NCBI RefSeq assembly: GCF_001895005.1
Contig: NZ_BCXH01000004.1
Span: 186,001-250,000 of the forward strand
Origin: Rhodococcus yunnanensis NBRC 103083
GTDB lineage: Bacteria > Actinomycetota > Actinomycetes > Mycobacteriales > Mycobacteriaceae
DNA: 64,000 bases
Direction: 5' to 3'
In this document: one piece after another, positions 43,292 through 52,208 of the stretch
Numbering within the stretch: the first letter of the stretch is position 1
Layout of the letters: every line of letters starts with the position of its first letter
Made by a program: the position numbers and the translations under genes
The notes under the pieces: generated by a model
What the model saw: the letters and a program-made list of their open reading frames with translations, nothing else
Databases searched by the model: none
What the model was told of the DNA's origin: nothing

Positions 43292-45061
43292 CTAACCGCT
43301 GAGCGAAACGCCCTGTACGAGTTCGAGTTCCGATTGTGTCGGTGGACGGTTCTGCAACCGCCTGCCGACTGCGATGGAGATGCCGGCGAGCCCGATGACG
43401 ACGACGGCCGCGGCGAGGATGATCATGAACAGTGCGGCTGCGGTGGAGATGTCACCCGACAGGAACAGCTGGAAGGCGACCTGCGAGACGGGCTGGACCT
43501 TCGGCGGGGCGAGCAACGTCGGGATGGCGAGATTTCCCGAGATGAACAGTGCCGCGAGGAACCATCCTGCGAGGAAGCTCGGAATCACCAGGCGCAGGAC
43601 GATGGTCACCAACACTCGCATCGAACTCGATCCCGAAATCCGTCCCGCTTCTTCGAGTTCGGGTGCGAGCTGAGCAAGCGCCCCCTCCGCGAGACGGGTG
43701 CACAGCGGAATGGTGGCGATGATCAGCACGATCATCATGAAGGTCGAGGTGCCGTACAACCCTTTCAATCCGGGAACGGTGAGGATGGTGAACAGGTAGG
43801 CAAGGGCCAGAACGATTCCGGGCAGTGCCCACGGGACCCACAGGGACAGAGAGGTGAAGGCCCGCACGAATCCGCGGCGCCGCATCACCACATAGGTGGT
43901 CAGCACGGCAACGGTCATCGAGCACAGCCCTCCCACGATCGCCACCCACGCGGTGAGCGAGAGGCTGGAGCTGAGCGAAGGGTCGTGCAGAATGCGCGAA
44001 TAGTTGTCGAAACTGAGTCGGCCGCTGACCCCGAAAATCGGTTGCAGGGATCCGAGTACCACTGCGAACAGAGGCAGGGCGAGGTTGACGACCGTGAACA
44101 CCGCGATCAATCCGCTGAACACCCAGCGCACGGGTCCGAGCTGCAAGGGCTCACGCCGGGACGTCTTCCCGGTCAGGGTGGTGAAGGTGCGGCCCTTGAG
44201 AAGTCGATGCTGCACCAGGAACAGGATCACCACCAGGAGCACCACGACCAGCGACAAGGTGAACGCGGCGGTGTACTTGCTCGGGGTCACGTCGCGGATG
44301 TAGTGGTAGATCTGGGTGGAGAACACATAGATCCCGGCCGGTCGGCCCAACAGTTGTGGGCCTTCGAATGCCTGGAAGATCAGGACCATGATCAAGATCG
44401 CGGCTCCGGTGATCGCGGGGGCGATCGAGGGCACGGTCACGGTGAAGAAGGTTCGAACCGTGCTGGCTCCACTGATGCTCGCGGCCTCGTCGAGCGACTG
44501 ATCCCTGTTGAGGAATGCGCCTCGCATGAGCAGAAAGGCGAAGGGAACGAAGCCGAGTGACATGGTGAAGATGAGTCCGAACCACGACTGAATATCGAGC
44601 GGTCCACCGAGCCCGAGACTACGGGTGAACTGGTTGATCAAACCGTTCTGCGCGTTGCCCAACATGATCCAGGCGAACGTGTGGAACAGCGGCGGCACGA
44701 ACAGGTTGATGATCATCAACGGTGTCAGCAGCCTGCGGAGGGGAACGTTGGTGTTGGCGCTGACCCACGCGAAGAATCCGCCCACGATGGTCGCGATGGA
44801 ACCGCACACGACGACCAGGATGAGAGAGTCGCGGAGCGTGCTCCAAATGTCGTCGGAGGTCAGTGCTTCCTTGATGCCGTCCAGCGTGAACGGATTGTTC
44901 TGCGAGGGAAGCCCATCGCGGAATGCACCGATCACGATCATCGAGACGGGGACGATGAACACGAGCCCCAGTGCGAGGGCGAACAGGATCCACAGGACCC
45001 TGCTGATCGAGGTTCGCGCCAGCGTCGCGACTCGATCTGTCCTGAATTCGTCGATACTCAC
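43292..45061 (-). CDS. ABC transporter permease, two fused membrane domains (FbpB/ThiP type)
   Basis: A 589-aa integral membrane protein with about 12 helices in two homologous halves, each with a binding-protein-dependent transport domain. The first EAA-like loop is near SLDEAASISGASTVRTFFTVTVPSIAP and the second near APELEEAGRISGSSSMRVLVTIVLRLVIP. This fused form is typical of ferric and thiamine importers. GTG 45061 has AGAGAGG upstream and is preferred over the open frame to 45127. It is the first gene of a four-gene importer operon; a copy of the TSCGACA-type palindrome lies about 145 bases upstream. Confidence 0.92.
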   Translation of the reverse strand: MSIDEFRTDRVATLARTSISRVLWILFALALGLVFIVPVSMIVIGAFRDGLPSQNNPFTLDGIKEALTSDDIWSTLRDSLILVVVCGSIATIVGGFFAWVSANTNVPLRRLLTPLMIINLFVPPLFHTFAWIMLGNAQNGLINQFTRSLGLGGPLDIQSWFGLIFTMSLGFVPFAFLLMRGAFLNRDQSLDEAASISGASTVRTFFTVTVPSIAPAITGAAILIMVLIFQAFEGPQLLGRPAGIYVFSTQIYHYIRDVTPSKYTAAFTLSLVVVLLVVILFLVQHRLLKGRTFTTLTGKTSRREPLQLGPVRWVFSGLIAVFTVVNLALPLFAVVLGSLQPIFGVSGRLSFDNYSRILHDPSLSSSLSLTAWVAIVGGLCSMTVAVLTTYVVMRRRGFVRAFTSLSLWVPWALPGIVLALAYLFTILTVPGLKGLYGTSTFMMIVLIIATIPLCTRLAEGALAQLAPELEEAGRISGSSSMRVLVTIVLRLVIPSFLAGWFLAALFISGNLAIPTLLAPPKVQPVSQVAFQLFLSGDISTAAALFMIILAAAVVVIGLAGISIAVGRRLQNRPPTQSELELVQGVSLSG

Positions 45062-45206
45062 GTATGTTTGCCTCTCTGTGTCGCACTCCGTGACCGCGAT
45101 GCCGGCGAAATCCGCAGGTCCGGGCACTTCGTCCGTTGCTCGATCAATCTACGAAAGGGATCGGGCCGTCCATATCGGCCAGCAGTCCAGGATTCTGCGG
45201 CGCGAG

Positions 45207-45223
45207 TGCGACAGTGTGTCGCA
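45207..45223. promoter_or_regulatory. 17-bp palindrome, copy C (ABC importer operon)
   Basis: TGCGACAGTGTGTCGCA has perfect arms TGCGAC/GTCGCA and matches the core of the 38565-38587 site in 13 of 17 positions. It lies in the 262-bp gap upstream of the importer operon. This is the weakest of the four copies. The rest of the gap shows nothing else I can support. Confidence 0.45.
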
Positions 45224-45323
45224 TAGGTCACATTCGCCATCGACTATTGCCCGCACCACACCTGATTCGGGGCATGGTTGTACGCGAACCGACAGTGGGC
45301 CCGCGCCTGCCCGAATCGTCTCG

Positions 45324-46382
45324 CTATGGCTTGAGGACGACCTTCAGGCAACCGTCGTCATGGTTGGCGAACATCGTGAATGCTCTGTCGAAATCCTTCA
45401 GGTCCATGATGTGTGTCGTCAGGGGCCCGACGTCGATCTGGCCGCGTTCGAGAAGGCCGAGAATGCGCCTCATGTAACGCTGGGGAGTCATTCCCACTTT
45501 CACGGTGAGTCCGGCGAATTGTGCTGATTGCAAGTCGATTCCGAACATGCCGGGTCGTGGTACTCCCACGATCGACAGGGTCCCGCCCTTGGTGATCGAT
45601 TTGCCTGCCTGGTCGACGGTGGCTTCCAGTCCCACACAGTCGGCGGCTGCGTCGACACCGCTGAGGAAGGGGTGACCGCCGTCGGTAGCGGCTCGGATCT
45701 CCTCGACCGGATCCACGCGGGAGGAGTTGATGATGTCGGTTGCGCCCATGGCTAGGCCCAGTTCCAAGCGACTGTCGAGAACGTCGACGAGAAAGATCCG
45801 GGCGGGATTGCGCAGAGCCGCCGACTGGACGGCGCTGAGTCCGATGGGTCCGGCACCGAAGACGGCGATGGTCTGACCCGGCTGCAGATCGCATTGTTCG
45901 ACAGCGAAGAAGCCGGTTCCGAATACGTCACCCGCGAGCACTGCGTGTTCGTCGGAGATGGTGTCGGGCACCCGAATGCAGGTGTCCTCGGCGTTCGGAA
46001 CTCGGACGTACTCGGCGAGTCCGCCCGAGAGATCACCCCATCCCTTTCCGCTACCGAACAGTGCGCCGTTGGGGCACCAGCTTTCCTGCCCCTTGCGGCA
46101 CATCTCGCAACCGCCGCACCAGGCATACGGAGAGGCGACGACCCGGTCGCCCACCCGGTGGCCACGCACTCTGTCGCCGACCTGGTCGACGATTCCGACG
46201 AATTCGTGGCCGAGCAGGATCGGTTCGTCGATGGGCAGGAACCCCTCGGCGTAGTGGACGTCGCTCGTGCAGATCGCACTGGCCGTCACGCGGAGAACGA
46301 CGTCGGTGTCGGTCTGAATAACCGGCTTCGGCACTTCCTGCAGGCCGACATCGTGCCGGCCATTCAGTACTACTGCGAGCAT
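45324..46382 (-). CDS. Zinc-dependent alcohol dehydrogenase (MDR family)
   Basis: A 352-aa medium-chain dehydrogenase. Catalytic-zinc ligands are Cys38 (AICTSDVH) and His59-Glu60 (GHEFVG). The structural-zinc site is complete: Cys89, Cys92, Cys95 and Cys103. The NAD-binding loop is VFGAGPIGLSAVQ. The ICTSDVHYAEG start and LPIDEPILLGHE region resemble secondary-alcohol and sorbitol-type dehydrogenases. It is the last gene of the BVMO-aldehyde dehydrogenase-ADH-IclR operon and follows the IclR gene by 38 bases. It could oxidise the secondary alcohol to the ketone used by the BVMO, or an omega-hydroxy acid after lactone opening. Confidence 0.9.
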   Translation of the reverse strand: MLAVVLNGRHDVGLQEVPKPVIQTDTDVVLRVTASAICTSDVHYAEGFLPIDEPILLGHEFVGIVDQVGDRVRGHRVGDRVVASPYAWCGGCEMCRKGQESWCPNGALFGSGKGWGDLSGGLAEYVRVPNAEDTCIRVPDTISDEHAVLAGDVFGTGFFAVEQCDLQPGQTIAVFGAGPIGLSAVQSAALRNPARIFLVDVLDSRLELGLAMGATDIINSSRVDPVEEIRAATDGGHPFLSGVDAAADCVGLEATVDQAGKSITKGGTLSIVGVPRPGMFGIDLQSAQFAGLTVKVGMTPQRYMRRILGLLERGQIDVGPLTTHIMDLKDFDRAFTMFANHDDGCLKVVLKP

Positions 46383-46420
46383 GCTCGTGTCCTTTGGTCA
46401 TGGTTGTGTGTGGTGCCGCG

Positions 46421-47182
46421 TCAGGCGAAGCAGGCCCGCATCTGCTTCTCCGTGGCGAGGAGTAATCGCGCGAGAGGTTCGATTCGCTCGGATGGAAGGC
46501 GCGGCGAGACTGCCGAGATCGCTACAGCGGCGTACGGGGTGCGATCGGTCCGAATGGGTGTGGACAGTCCGGCGACACCCGGTAGAACGAAATCTGTTGC
46601 ACTGCAGTCGCAGTAGCCCTGTGTGATTACCTGGCTGTTGAGATCTGCGATGGTGGCTCGGATCGAGTCGGCCACGTCGGGTTCGAGGCCTTCGACGCGT
46701 GCTGCGATGGCACGAGCTCGTTGCTCGGCGCCGACGAAGGGGAGAAGCGCGATGCCGGTGTAACTTCGTGCCAACGGACGGTTCGTCCCCACGGGAATTC
46801 GCGTCTGAAGCGGATAGTCACCCTCGGCTCGAATCACGTAGTTGACGCCGTCGAACTGGCGGACGGCGACGTAGACCGTGTCGCCGCATCGGTCGGCCAA
46901 CGATCGGGCCATATCCCGCAACCCGGTGAAATCCATGATGGGTGCGGGCGCACTGAGCGCGAGTTCGAACACTGCATACCCGAGTGCGTACGTCCCCGAG
47001 TCCGCCTTCGTGACGAATCCGGCGTCGATCAGATCCTTGAGTATGCGGTGGACGGTTGCGCGGGGTATTTCGGTCGAACGTGCAACGTCGACGAGGCGAA
47101 TTCCGGTCTCACCGCGTTGCGCCAGAGTAGTGAGAATCTGCAGAACTCTGCGTGTGAGGTCCGATGACGAGTCGGTCGGCAT
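46421..47182 (-). CDS. IclR-family transcriptional regulator
   Basis: A 253-aa regulator with an N-terminal winged helix (VLQILTTLAQRGETGIRLVDVARSTEIPRATVHRILKDL) and the IclR effector domain from about residue 85 to the end, including GYCDCSATDFVLPGVAGLSTPI with the conserved region around CSATD. ATG 47182 is chosen for the GAAGGAAT upstream; the frame extends 12 codons further. It is embedded in the operon it probably regulates. A dyad at 47218-47234 just upstream could be its own operator. The ligand is unknown. Confidence 0.9.
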   Translation of the reverse strand: MPTDSSSDLTRRVLQILTTLAQRGETGIRLVDVARSTEIPRATVHRILKDLIDAGFVTKADSGTYALGYAVFELALSAPAPIMDFTGLRDMARSLADRCGDTVYVAVRQFDGVNYVIRAEGDYPLQTRIPVGTNRPLARSYTGIALLPFVGAEQRARAIAARVEGLEPDVADSIRATIADLNSQVITQGYCDCSATDFVLPGVAGLSTPIRTDRTPYAAVAISAVSPRLPSERIEPLARLLLATEKQMRACFA

Positions 47183-47217
47183 AGGTATTCCTTCGGCTCG
47201 CTCGGACATTCGGTGCA

Positions 47218-47234
47218 CCGATTGTACGAATCGG
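47218..47234. promoter_or_regulatory. Dyad upstream of the iclR-type gene
   Basis: CCGATT-GTACG-AATCGG has perfect 6-base arms and lies 36 bases before the IclR start codon. Position and symmetry fit an autoregulatory operator, but it is in the short gap between two operon genes and may be chance. Confidence 0.35.
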
Positions 47235-47251
47235 AAGTTCGAGTACGGCGA

Positions 47252-48316
47252 TCATCGACCAGTCGGTGTCTCGCGCGAGGCGATCGACACCACGACCTTC
47301 AGCGCGCTACCGCTGCTCATCGCTTCGTAACCTGCGGCAACCTCCTCGAACGGCAACACCGAGTCGATGAGGGTCGATACGTCCAGCCGGCCTGCGGCTG
47401 TGTCCTCGACGAACTGTTCGAGGTAGTGACGAGCGGGCGCCACCCCACCGGCAATCCGTGTCTCGTTGTCGAAGATGCGCATGGGCGCAAGCTCGTCGAC
47501 TCCGTGCGGCACACCGACGAACCCCATCGACCCGCCGGGTCGGACAAGGCTCAGTGCGCCGTCGAAAGCGCTCTGCAGACCCACACACTCGATCACCCGG
47601 TCGGCGAGTACGTCGTCGTTGATCGCGCGGAGTCGTTCGGACACATCGTCGTCGCGGGTGATCAGTACGGTCTCGATCCCGTGTTCCGCGGCGACGGACA
47701 GCCGAGAGATCTGTTCGCCGAACAGGATCACTCGTTCCGCGCCGATTCGTGCAGAGGCGATCGCGGCCGAGATCCCGACGGCGCCGTCCCCGACGACGGC
47801 AACTACATCGCCGTCGCCGACGCCGGCGAGTACTGCGCCGTGGGTGCCGGTCGCGAAGACGTCGGTGAGAGGGACCAGTTTTCGAGCAAGTTCGGCGTCG
47901 ATGTCGGACGAGTCCCAAGGGAGTTTGACGAGGGTTGCGTCCGCATAGGGAACGCGTATCCGCTCCGCCTGGGCGCCCGAGACCTCCTTCCCCCACCGTC
48001 CGACGTTGGCGCAGTGTGAGTGCAGTCCCCGCCTGCACTCGGTACACGTTCCGTCCGAGTAGACGAAGGGAGCGATGACGCTGTCCCCTGGTACGACCGA
48101 GCGAACGTCCCGCCCGATCTCGCGTACCCGACCGATGAATTCGTGTCCGGTGCTACCTGCGGGCCGATTCAGGAGTCCGCGATAGCCCCACAGGTCGGAC
48201 CCACAGATTCCAGCAAAAGTGATGTCCACGATGACGTCGAGCGGGTCGACGATCACGGGATCGTCGACCTCACGGACGTCGATCCGGCCGGCTCCGGAAA
48301 ACCATGCGGTCAGCAT
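47252..48316 (-). CDS. Zinc-type medium-chain alcohol dehydrogenase with altered structural-zinc site
   Basis: A 354-aa MDR dehydrogenase with catalytic-zinc motifs GICGSDLWGYRG and STGHEFIGRV and the cofactor loop VVGDGAVGISAA. The structural lobe reads SDGTCTECRRGLHSHC: the first of the four cysteines is replaced by Asp, leaving D-x2-C-x2-C-x7-C, so zinc binding there may be weaker or use the carboxylate. The general pattern is like threonine/glutathione-independent dehydrogenases of actinobacteria. It abuts the aldehyde dehydrogenase gene (stop TAG next to the ATG) and should oxidise an alcohol for that enzyme. Confidence 0.88.
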   Translation of the reverse strand: MLTAWFSGAGRIDVREVDDPVIVDPLDVIVDITFAGICGSDLWGYRGLLNRPAGSTGHEFIGRVREIGRDVRSVVPGDSVIAPFVYSDGTCTECRRGLHSHCANVGRWGKEVSGAQAERIRVPYADATLVKLPWDSSDIDAELARKLVPLTDVFATGTHGAVLAGVGDGDVVAVVGDGAVGISAAIASARIGAERVILFGEQISRLSVAAEHGIETVLITRDDDVSERLRAINDDVLADRVIECVGLQSAFDGALSLVRPGGSMGFVGVPHGVDELAPMRIFDNETRIAGGVAPARHYLEQFVEDTAAGRLDVSTLIDSVLPFEEVAAGYEAMSSGSALKVVVSIASRETPTGR

Positions 48317-49744
48317 CTATTCGCCTGCTCCTTGGAGCGATTTGATCTCGAAGTACTCGTCGAGGCCGTAGCGTCCGTACTCGCGTCCCACACCGGAACG
48401 GCCGTACCCGCCGAACGGCGCGCGCAGGTTCAGCGGCTGACCGTTGATGACCACCTGTCCTGTGCGGAGATGGCGAGCGAATGCCACGGCGCGATCGCGA
48501 TCGCCGGACCACACGCCTCCGGAAAGGCCGTATGGAACAGCGTTCGCGATTCGGACGGCCTCGTCTTCGGTGTCGTACGGCATGATCGACAGAACGGGTC
48601 CGAAGATCTCCTCTCGTGCGATGGTCATGTCGCCGGTGACGTCCGAGAACACGGTCGCCGAGACGAACGCACCGGTGTCGATCGGCGGAGTCGACCCCCC
48701 GGTGACGAGCCTGGCTCCCTCCGAGATACCCGAATCGATGTATCCGAGAATGCTTTTCTGCTGATCGAGTGACGCGACCGGCCCGAGCTTGGTCGACGGA
48801 TCGGACTGGTAGCCCACCGTCCACGTGAGGGCTGCCTCGGCTGCGACTCGCTCCACCTCGGCCAGCAGTGTGCGGGGGACGAGCAAGCGGCTCAGCGCGG
48901 CACATGCTTGTCCGGTGTTGGCGAAGCACTGCTTCAGTGCGGCCGGGACGGCGACTGCGAGATCGGCATCATCGAGCAGGACGTTGGCGCTCTTGCCGCC
49001 CAGTTCGAGTGTCAGCTTCTTCAGCGACGGAGCCGCCAGCTCGGCGATGCGCACACCGGCCTCCGTCGATCCGGTGAAGCTGATCATGTCGACGTCCGGA
49101 TGCGTCACGATGCGTTCGCCGACCACCCGGCCTGCGCCGCCGACGAGGTTGAACACGCCCGCAGGCAGTCCCGCCTCGGCGAAGATCTCGGCGAGCACGT
49201 AGGCGCTCAGCGGAGCGACCTCGCTCGGCTTGAGCACGACGGTGCAGCCGGCGGCGATGGCCGGTGCGACCTTGGCGGAGATCTGATGCAGCGGAAAGTT
49301 CCACGGCGTGATGGCGCCGACTACTCCGACCGGCTCTCGAACGACGAGGGTGGAACCGATGGTTTCTTCACCCTCGTCGAGAATCTCTTCCATTGCGCGC
49401 GCTGCGAAATCGAAGTTGCTCACTGCCATTCTTGCGTGCGCAACTCTCGAAAATGCCTGTGGTGCGCCCATTTCGGAGCTGATGAGATCTGCAAGTTCGT
49501 CATTGCGTTCCCGCAGCCCATCCCGAACCCGGTCGAGTACCGCGATGCGGTCACGTGGTGGCGTCGCCGCCCAGGATTCGAATGCCCCGCGGGCGGCAGC
49601 GACCGCGGAATCGACGTCGTCCGCCGACCCTCGCGGCGTCACGCCGACGAGTTCGCCGGTTGCTGGATCGCGTACTTCGGTGATGTCACCCGCACTCGGC
49701 AGGACCCATTCGCCACCGATGTAGAACGCTTTTCTTTCGATCAT
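48317..49744 (-). CDS. Aldehyde dehydrogenase
   Basis: A 475-aa NAD(P)-dependent aldehyde dehydrogenase with [19 protein letters not shown], the catalytic Glu in [19 protein letters not shown] and Cys in [15 protein letters not shown]. The length is typical. It lies between the BVMO at 49791 (46 bases upstream) and the alcohol dehydrogenase at 47252. This is the pair expected to convert an omega-hydroxy acid, made by lactone opening, to a dicarboxylic acid. Succinic semialdehyde from HpaI is another conceivable substrate, but the operon context argues for the alicyclic route. Confidence 0.9.
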   Translation of the reverse strand: MIERKAFYIGGEWVLPSAGDITEVRDPATGELVGVTPRGSADDVDSAVAAARGAFESWAATPPRDRIAVLDRVRDGLRERNDELADLISSEMGAPQAFSRVAHARMAVSNFDFAARAMEEILDEGEETIGSTLVVREPVGVVGAITPWNFPLHQISAKVAPAIAAGCTVVLKPSEVAPLSAYVLAEIFAEAGLPAGVFNLVGGAGRVVGERIVTHPDVDMISFTGSTEAGVRIAELAAPSLKKLTLELGGKSANVLLDDADLAVAVPAALKQCFANTGQACAALSRLLVPRTLLAEVERVAAEAALTWTVGYQSDPSTKLGPVASLDQQKSILGYIDSGISEGARLVTGGSTPPIDTGAFVSATVFSDVTGDMTIAREEIFGPVLSIMPYDTEDEAVRIANAVPYGLSGGVWSGDRDRAVAFARHLRTGQVVINGQPLNLRAPFGGYGRSGVGREYGRYGLDEYFEIKSLQGAGE

Positions 49745-49790
49745 GACAAATCCTTCGATTTTTTTGACAGCCGCGTGGGAGGGACCGGAC

Positions 49791-51632
49791 TCAGCGCGCT
49801 TCGACAGCGACGGGTGCAGGAGTGAGGGAGAGACCTTCCAGCGTGCCGGCTTCTCTCCAGTCGTCCAGCACCTGTATGTATGCCACTGCGCCGAGGCCGT
49901 ACGGCCCGTTCTGAATTGCGCGGAGGAAGGGCTGGCCCTCGTTGTTGTAGTAGCCGGGTGTGCACTCTTCCTGGAACGCGGTGTTCTGGGCGCCGATCTC
50001 GTTGTCGGTGGCGACCGAGATGATTTCCTGAACCCAGGCCTCCTCGGCGTCCGCAGTCACCTCGACCGTCTTCACCGACCCCTCGATGGCGGCGCCGATG
50101 ATGTATCCGACCTGCTCGGCTTCCACGCTGAGCATGTGCGCGAAATTCGCGGTCAAGCCCGCCTGCGACAAGCTGTTGATGATGAAGTAGTTGGGGAAGT
50201 TGTGGACGGCGAGCCCGTGCAGTGAACGGAACCCGTTCTCCCAATGCTCGCCGAGGGTGACTCCGTCACGTCCGTGGAGTACGAATCCGGTGCGCGAACC
50301 CGAGCTCGTCCCGACCTCGAAACCGGTCGCGAAGACGATGCAGTCGACCTCGTAGTGCACCCCACCGAACCACAGACCTGTCTCGTCGATGCTCTCCACG
50401 CCGCGTCCGTCGGTGTCCACCAAAGTCGTGTTTTCTCTGTTGAACACGTCCAGATAACCGTCGTGGAAACACGGGCGCTTACAGAAGAAGTTGTACCAAG
50501 GCTTAAGCATCTCGGCGGTCTCGGGTCGCTCGACCACCTGGTCGATTCGGGCGCGAGCGTCTTCCATCTTCATGTAGTTCGCCAGCTGATGCGGCGCCAC
50601 GTCGCCCTCCGCGGCGGCGCGTGCGGCATCGAAGTACGACTGCGTCCAGCTGTCGTTCACCAGGTCGACGTCGACGTCCACGCCGCTGAAGGCTTTGGTG
50701 AAGTTTTCCATCCGGGCCCTCTGCCACCCCTCGGGCAGATTGCGGAACCATTCTTCGTCCGTCGGCCGGTCGGCACGCACGTGGATGGAGGACGGCGTTC
50801 GCTGAAAGACGGTCAGGTGCTTGCTGCTCTCGGCGAGGTGCGGAACCACCTGCACGGCAGTCGCTCCGGTGCCGATGATCGCTACCCGCTTGTCCGCCAA
50901 CTTGCTCAGCGAGCCGCCTTGGTCACCGCCGGTGTAGTCGTAATCCCAACGGCTGGTGTGGATCATGTGACCCTCGAACTTGTCGATGCCTGCGATTCCC
51001 GGGAGCTTCGGTTCGGAGAGCGAGCCGGTGGCGGTGATCAGGTACCGAGTTCGAATCTCGTCGCCGCGATCGGTCCGCACTGTGTAGGTCTCGCTCTCGG
51101 AGTCCCAGACCGCCTCGGTGACGCTGGTCTGGAACAAGGCGAGCTCGTACAGGTCGAACCTGTGCGCGATCTTCTTCGTGTGTTCCCAGATCTCGGGTGC
51201 AGTGGCGTACTTCCTGGGCGGCAGACCACCGATTTCTTCGAGAAGCGGTAGGTAGATGTAACTTTCGACGTCACAGGCCGCGCCGGGGTAACGGTTCCAG
51301 TACCAGGTACCGCCGATGTCACCGCCGCGTTCGATGATCCTGATCTTCTCCACACCGTTGCGGCGCAGCTGTGCTCCGGTCAAGATCCCGCCGAATCCAC
51401 CACCGATGATGACGGCGTCCACGGTGTCGGCAATCGGCTCGCGGGTGAATCCTGGTTCGACGTAGGGATCAGCTTTGAGGCCGGCGAAGTCTCCCTCGAG
51501 TTTCGAGTATTGCTGAGCGCCATCGCCGCGTAGGCGCTTGGCGCGCTCCTCGCGATACTTGGCGCGCAGCTTCGCAGGATCGAAATCGAGCGTGGTGCCA
51601 GCGCCTTGCTGCGCGATGTCCCTATCGGTCAC
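49791..51632 (-). CDS. Baeyer-Villiger monooxygenase (cyclopentadecanone MO / OTEMO-like)
   Basis: A type I BVMO of about 613 aa: inserts oxygen next to a ketone using FAD and NADPH. Hallmarks are the FAD loop IIGGGFGGILTGAQL, GGTWYWNRYPGAACD, the BVMO fingerprint in FEGHMIHTSRWD (F-x-G-x3-H-x3-W-D) and the NADP loop IIGTGATAVQ. The extended N-terminus (FDPAKLRAKYREERAKRLR) is as in cyclopentadecanone and OTEMO-type enzymes, which take large or terpenoid rings. GTG 51632 with GGAGGT 4 bases upstream is chosen; ATG 51644 is an alternative. It is the first gene of a five-gene operon. Confidence 0.93.
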   Translation of the reverse strand: MTDRDIAQQGAGTTLDFDPAKLRAKYREERAKRLRGDGAQQYSKLEGDFAGLKADPYVEPGFTREPIADTVDAVIIGGGFGGILTGAQLRRNGVEKIRIIERGGDIGGTWYWNRYPGAACDVESYIYLPLLEEIGGLPPRKYATAPEIWEHTKKIAHRFDLYELALFQTSVTEAVWDSESETYTVRTDRGDEIRTRYLITATGSLSEPKLPGIAGIDKFEGHMIHTSRWDYDYTGGDQGGSLSKLADKRVAIIGTGATAVQVVPHLAESSKHLTVFQRTPSSIHVRADRPTDEEWFRNLPEGWQRARMENFTKAFSGVDVDVDLVNDSWTQSYFDAARAAAEGDVAPHQLANYMKMEDARARIDQVVERPETAEMLKPWYNFFCKRPCFHDGYLDVFNRENTTLVDTDGRGVESIDETGLWFGGVHYEVDCIVFATGFEVGTSSGSRTGFVLHGRDGVTLGEHWENGFRSLHGLAVHNFPNYFIINSLSQAGLTANFAHMLSVEAEQVGYIIGAAIEGSVKTVEVTADAEEAWVQEIISVATDNEIGAQNTAFQEECTPGYYNNEGQPFLRAIQNGPYGLGAVAYIQVLDDWREAGTLEGLSLTPAPVAVEAR

Positions 51633-51886
51633 ATCTACCTCCATTGGTGTACGAACTGCTCTGTGTGGAGCGGAGTTCACGGTGCGTCGGACGAAGGCCG
51701 AAGGCCGTCCGGTGACGGTCCCTCCGGCTTGCCGGCGACCCGGAACCACGAATGTGTCGTGTCCGCACGTGTGACGGCAGCAACAATGTCCCACGTGCGA
51801 GATGGCCGTCACTCATGCGAGTTCCAGGATAGGCATCGACGCTGCCGGGTCTCCTCCGACAGAAGTGCAGGGATCGACGGGCGCAA

Positions 51887-51903
51887 TCCGACACCGCGTC
51901 GGA
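51887..51903. promoter_or_regulatory. 17-bp palindrome, copy D, in the 576-bp BVMO/ADH intergenic region
   Basis: TCCGACACCGCGTCGGA has perfect arms TCCGAC/GTCGGA and matches the 38565-38587 core in 15 of 17 positions. The gap between the divergent genes (51633-52208) also holds CAGACCA-CC-TGGTCTG at 51958-51973 and, at 51989-52003, a weak copy (12 of 15) of the GTCCAT dyad found downstream. No gene is supported in the gap. Confidence 0.5.
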
Positions 51904-51957
51904 TGCCGTGAGAGGGACGAGTGTCCGCGCCCGAGAATCCCCAGGGAGGGATCGTTT

Positions 51958-51973
51958 CAGACCACCTGGTCTG
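51958..51973. promoter_or_regulatory. 16-bp dyad in the BVMO/ADH control region
   Basis: CAGACCA and TGGTCTG are perfect complements around CC. It lies between the two divergent promoters, about 235 bases before the alcohol dehydrogenase start. TGGTC/GACCA-type half-sites are common in GntR operators, but the regulator is unknown. Confidence 0.4.
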
Positions 51974-52208
51974 GCTGGTCTCATCGATGTCCATCCAGTG
52001 GGCGATACGGAAACACGCCAAAAGTGAACGTTGACTGTGTTGAGTGCCTGTGTTTGGTGCACTATGGGGCATCGAGCTGGTCGCCAATCCGTAATCGACC
52101 CGAGCAAGGGTCCGTTGTGTGGACGTTGCTCATACTTGCACTCATTTTTTGGGTGCGGTGGCGAAACAGCCGATTCTCGTCTGTAGATACTTGAAGGAGA
52201 TCCTAGTT

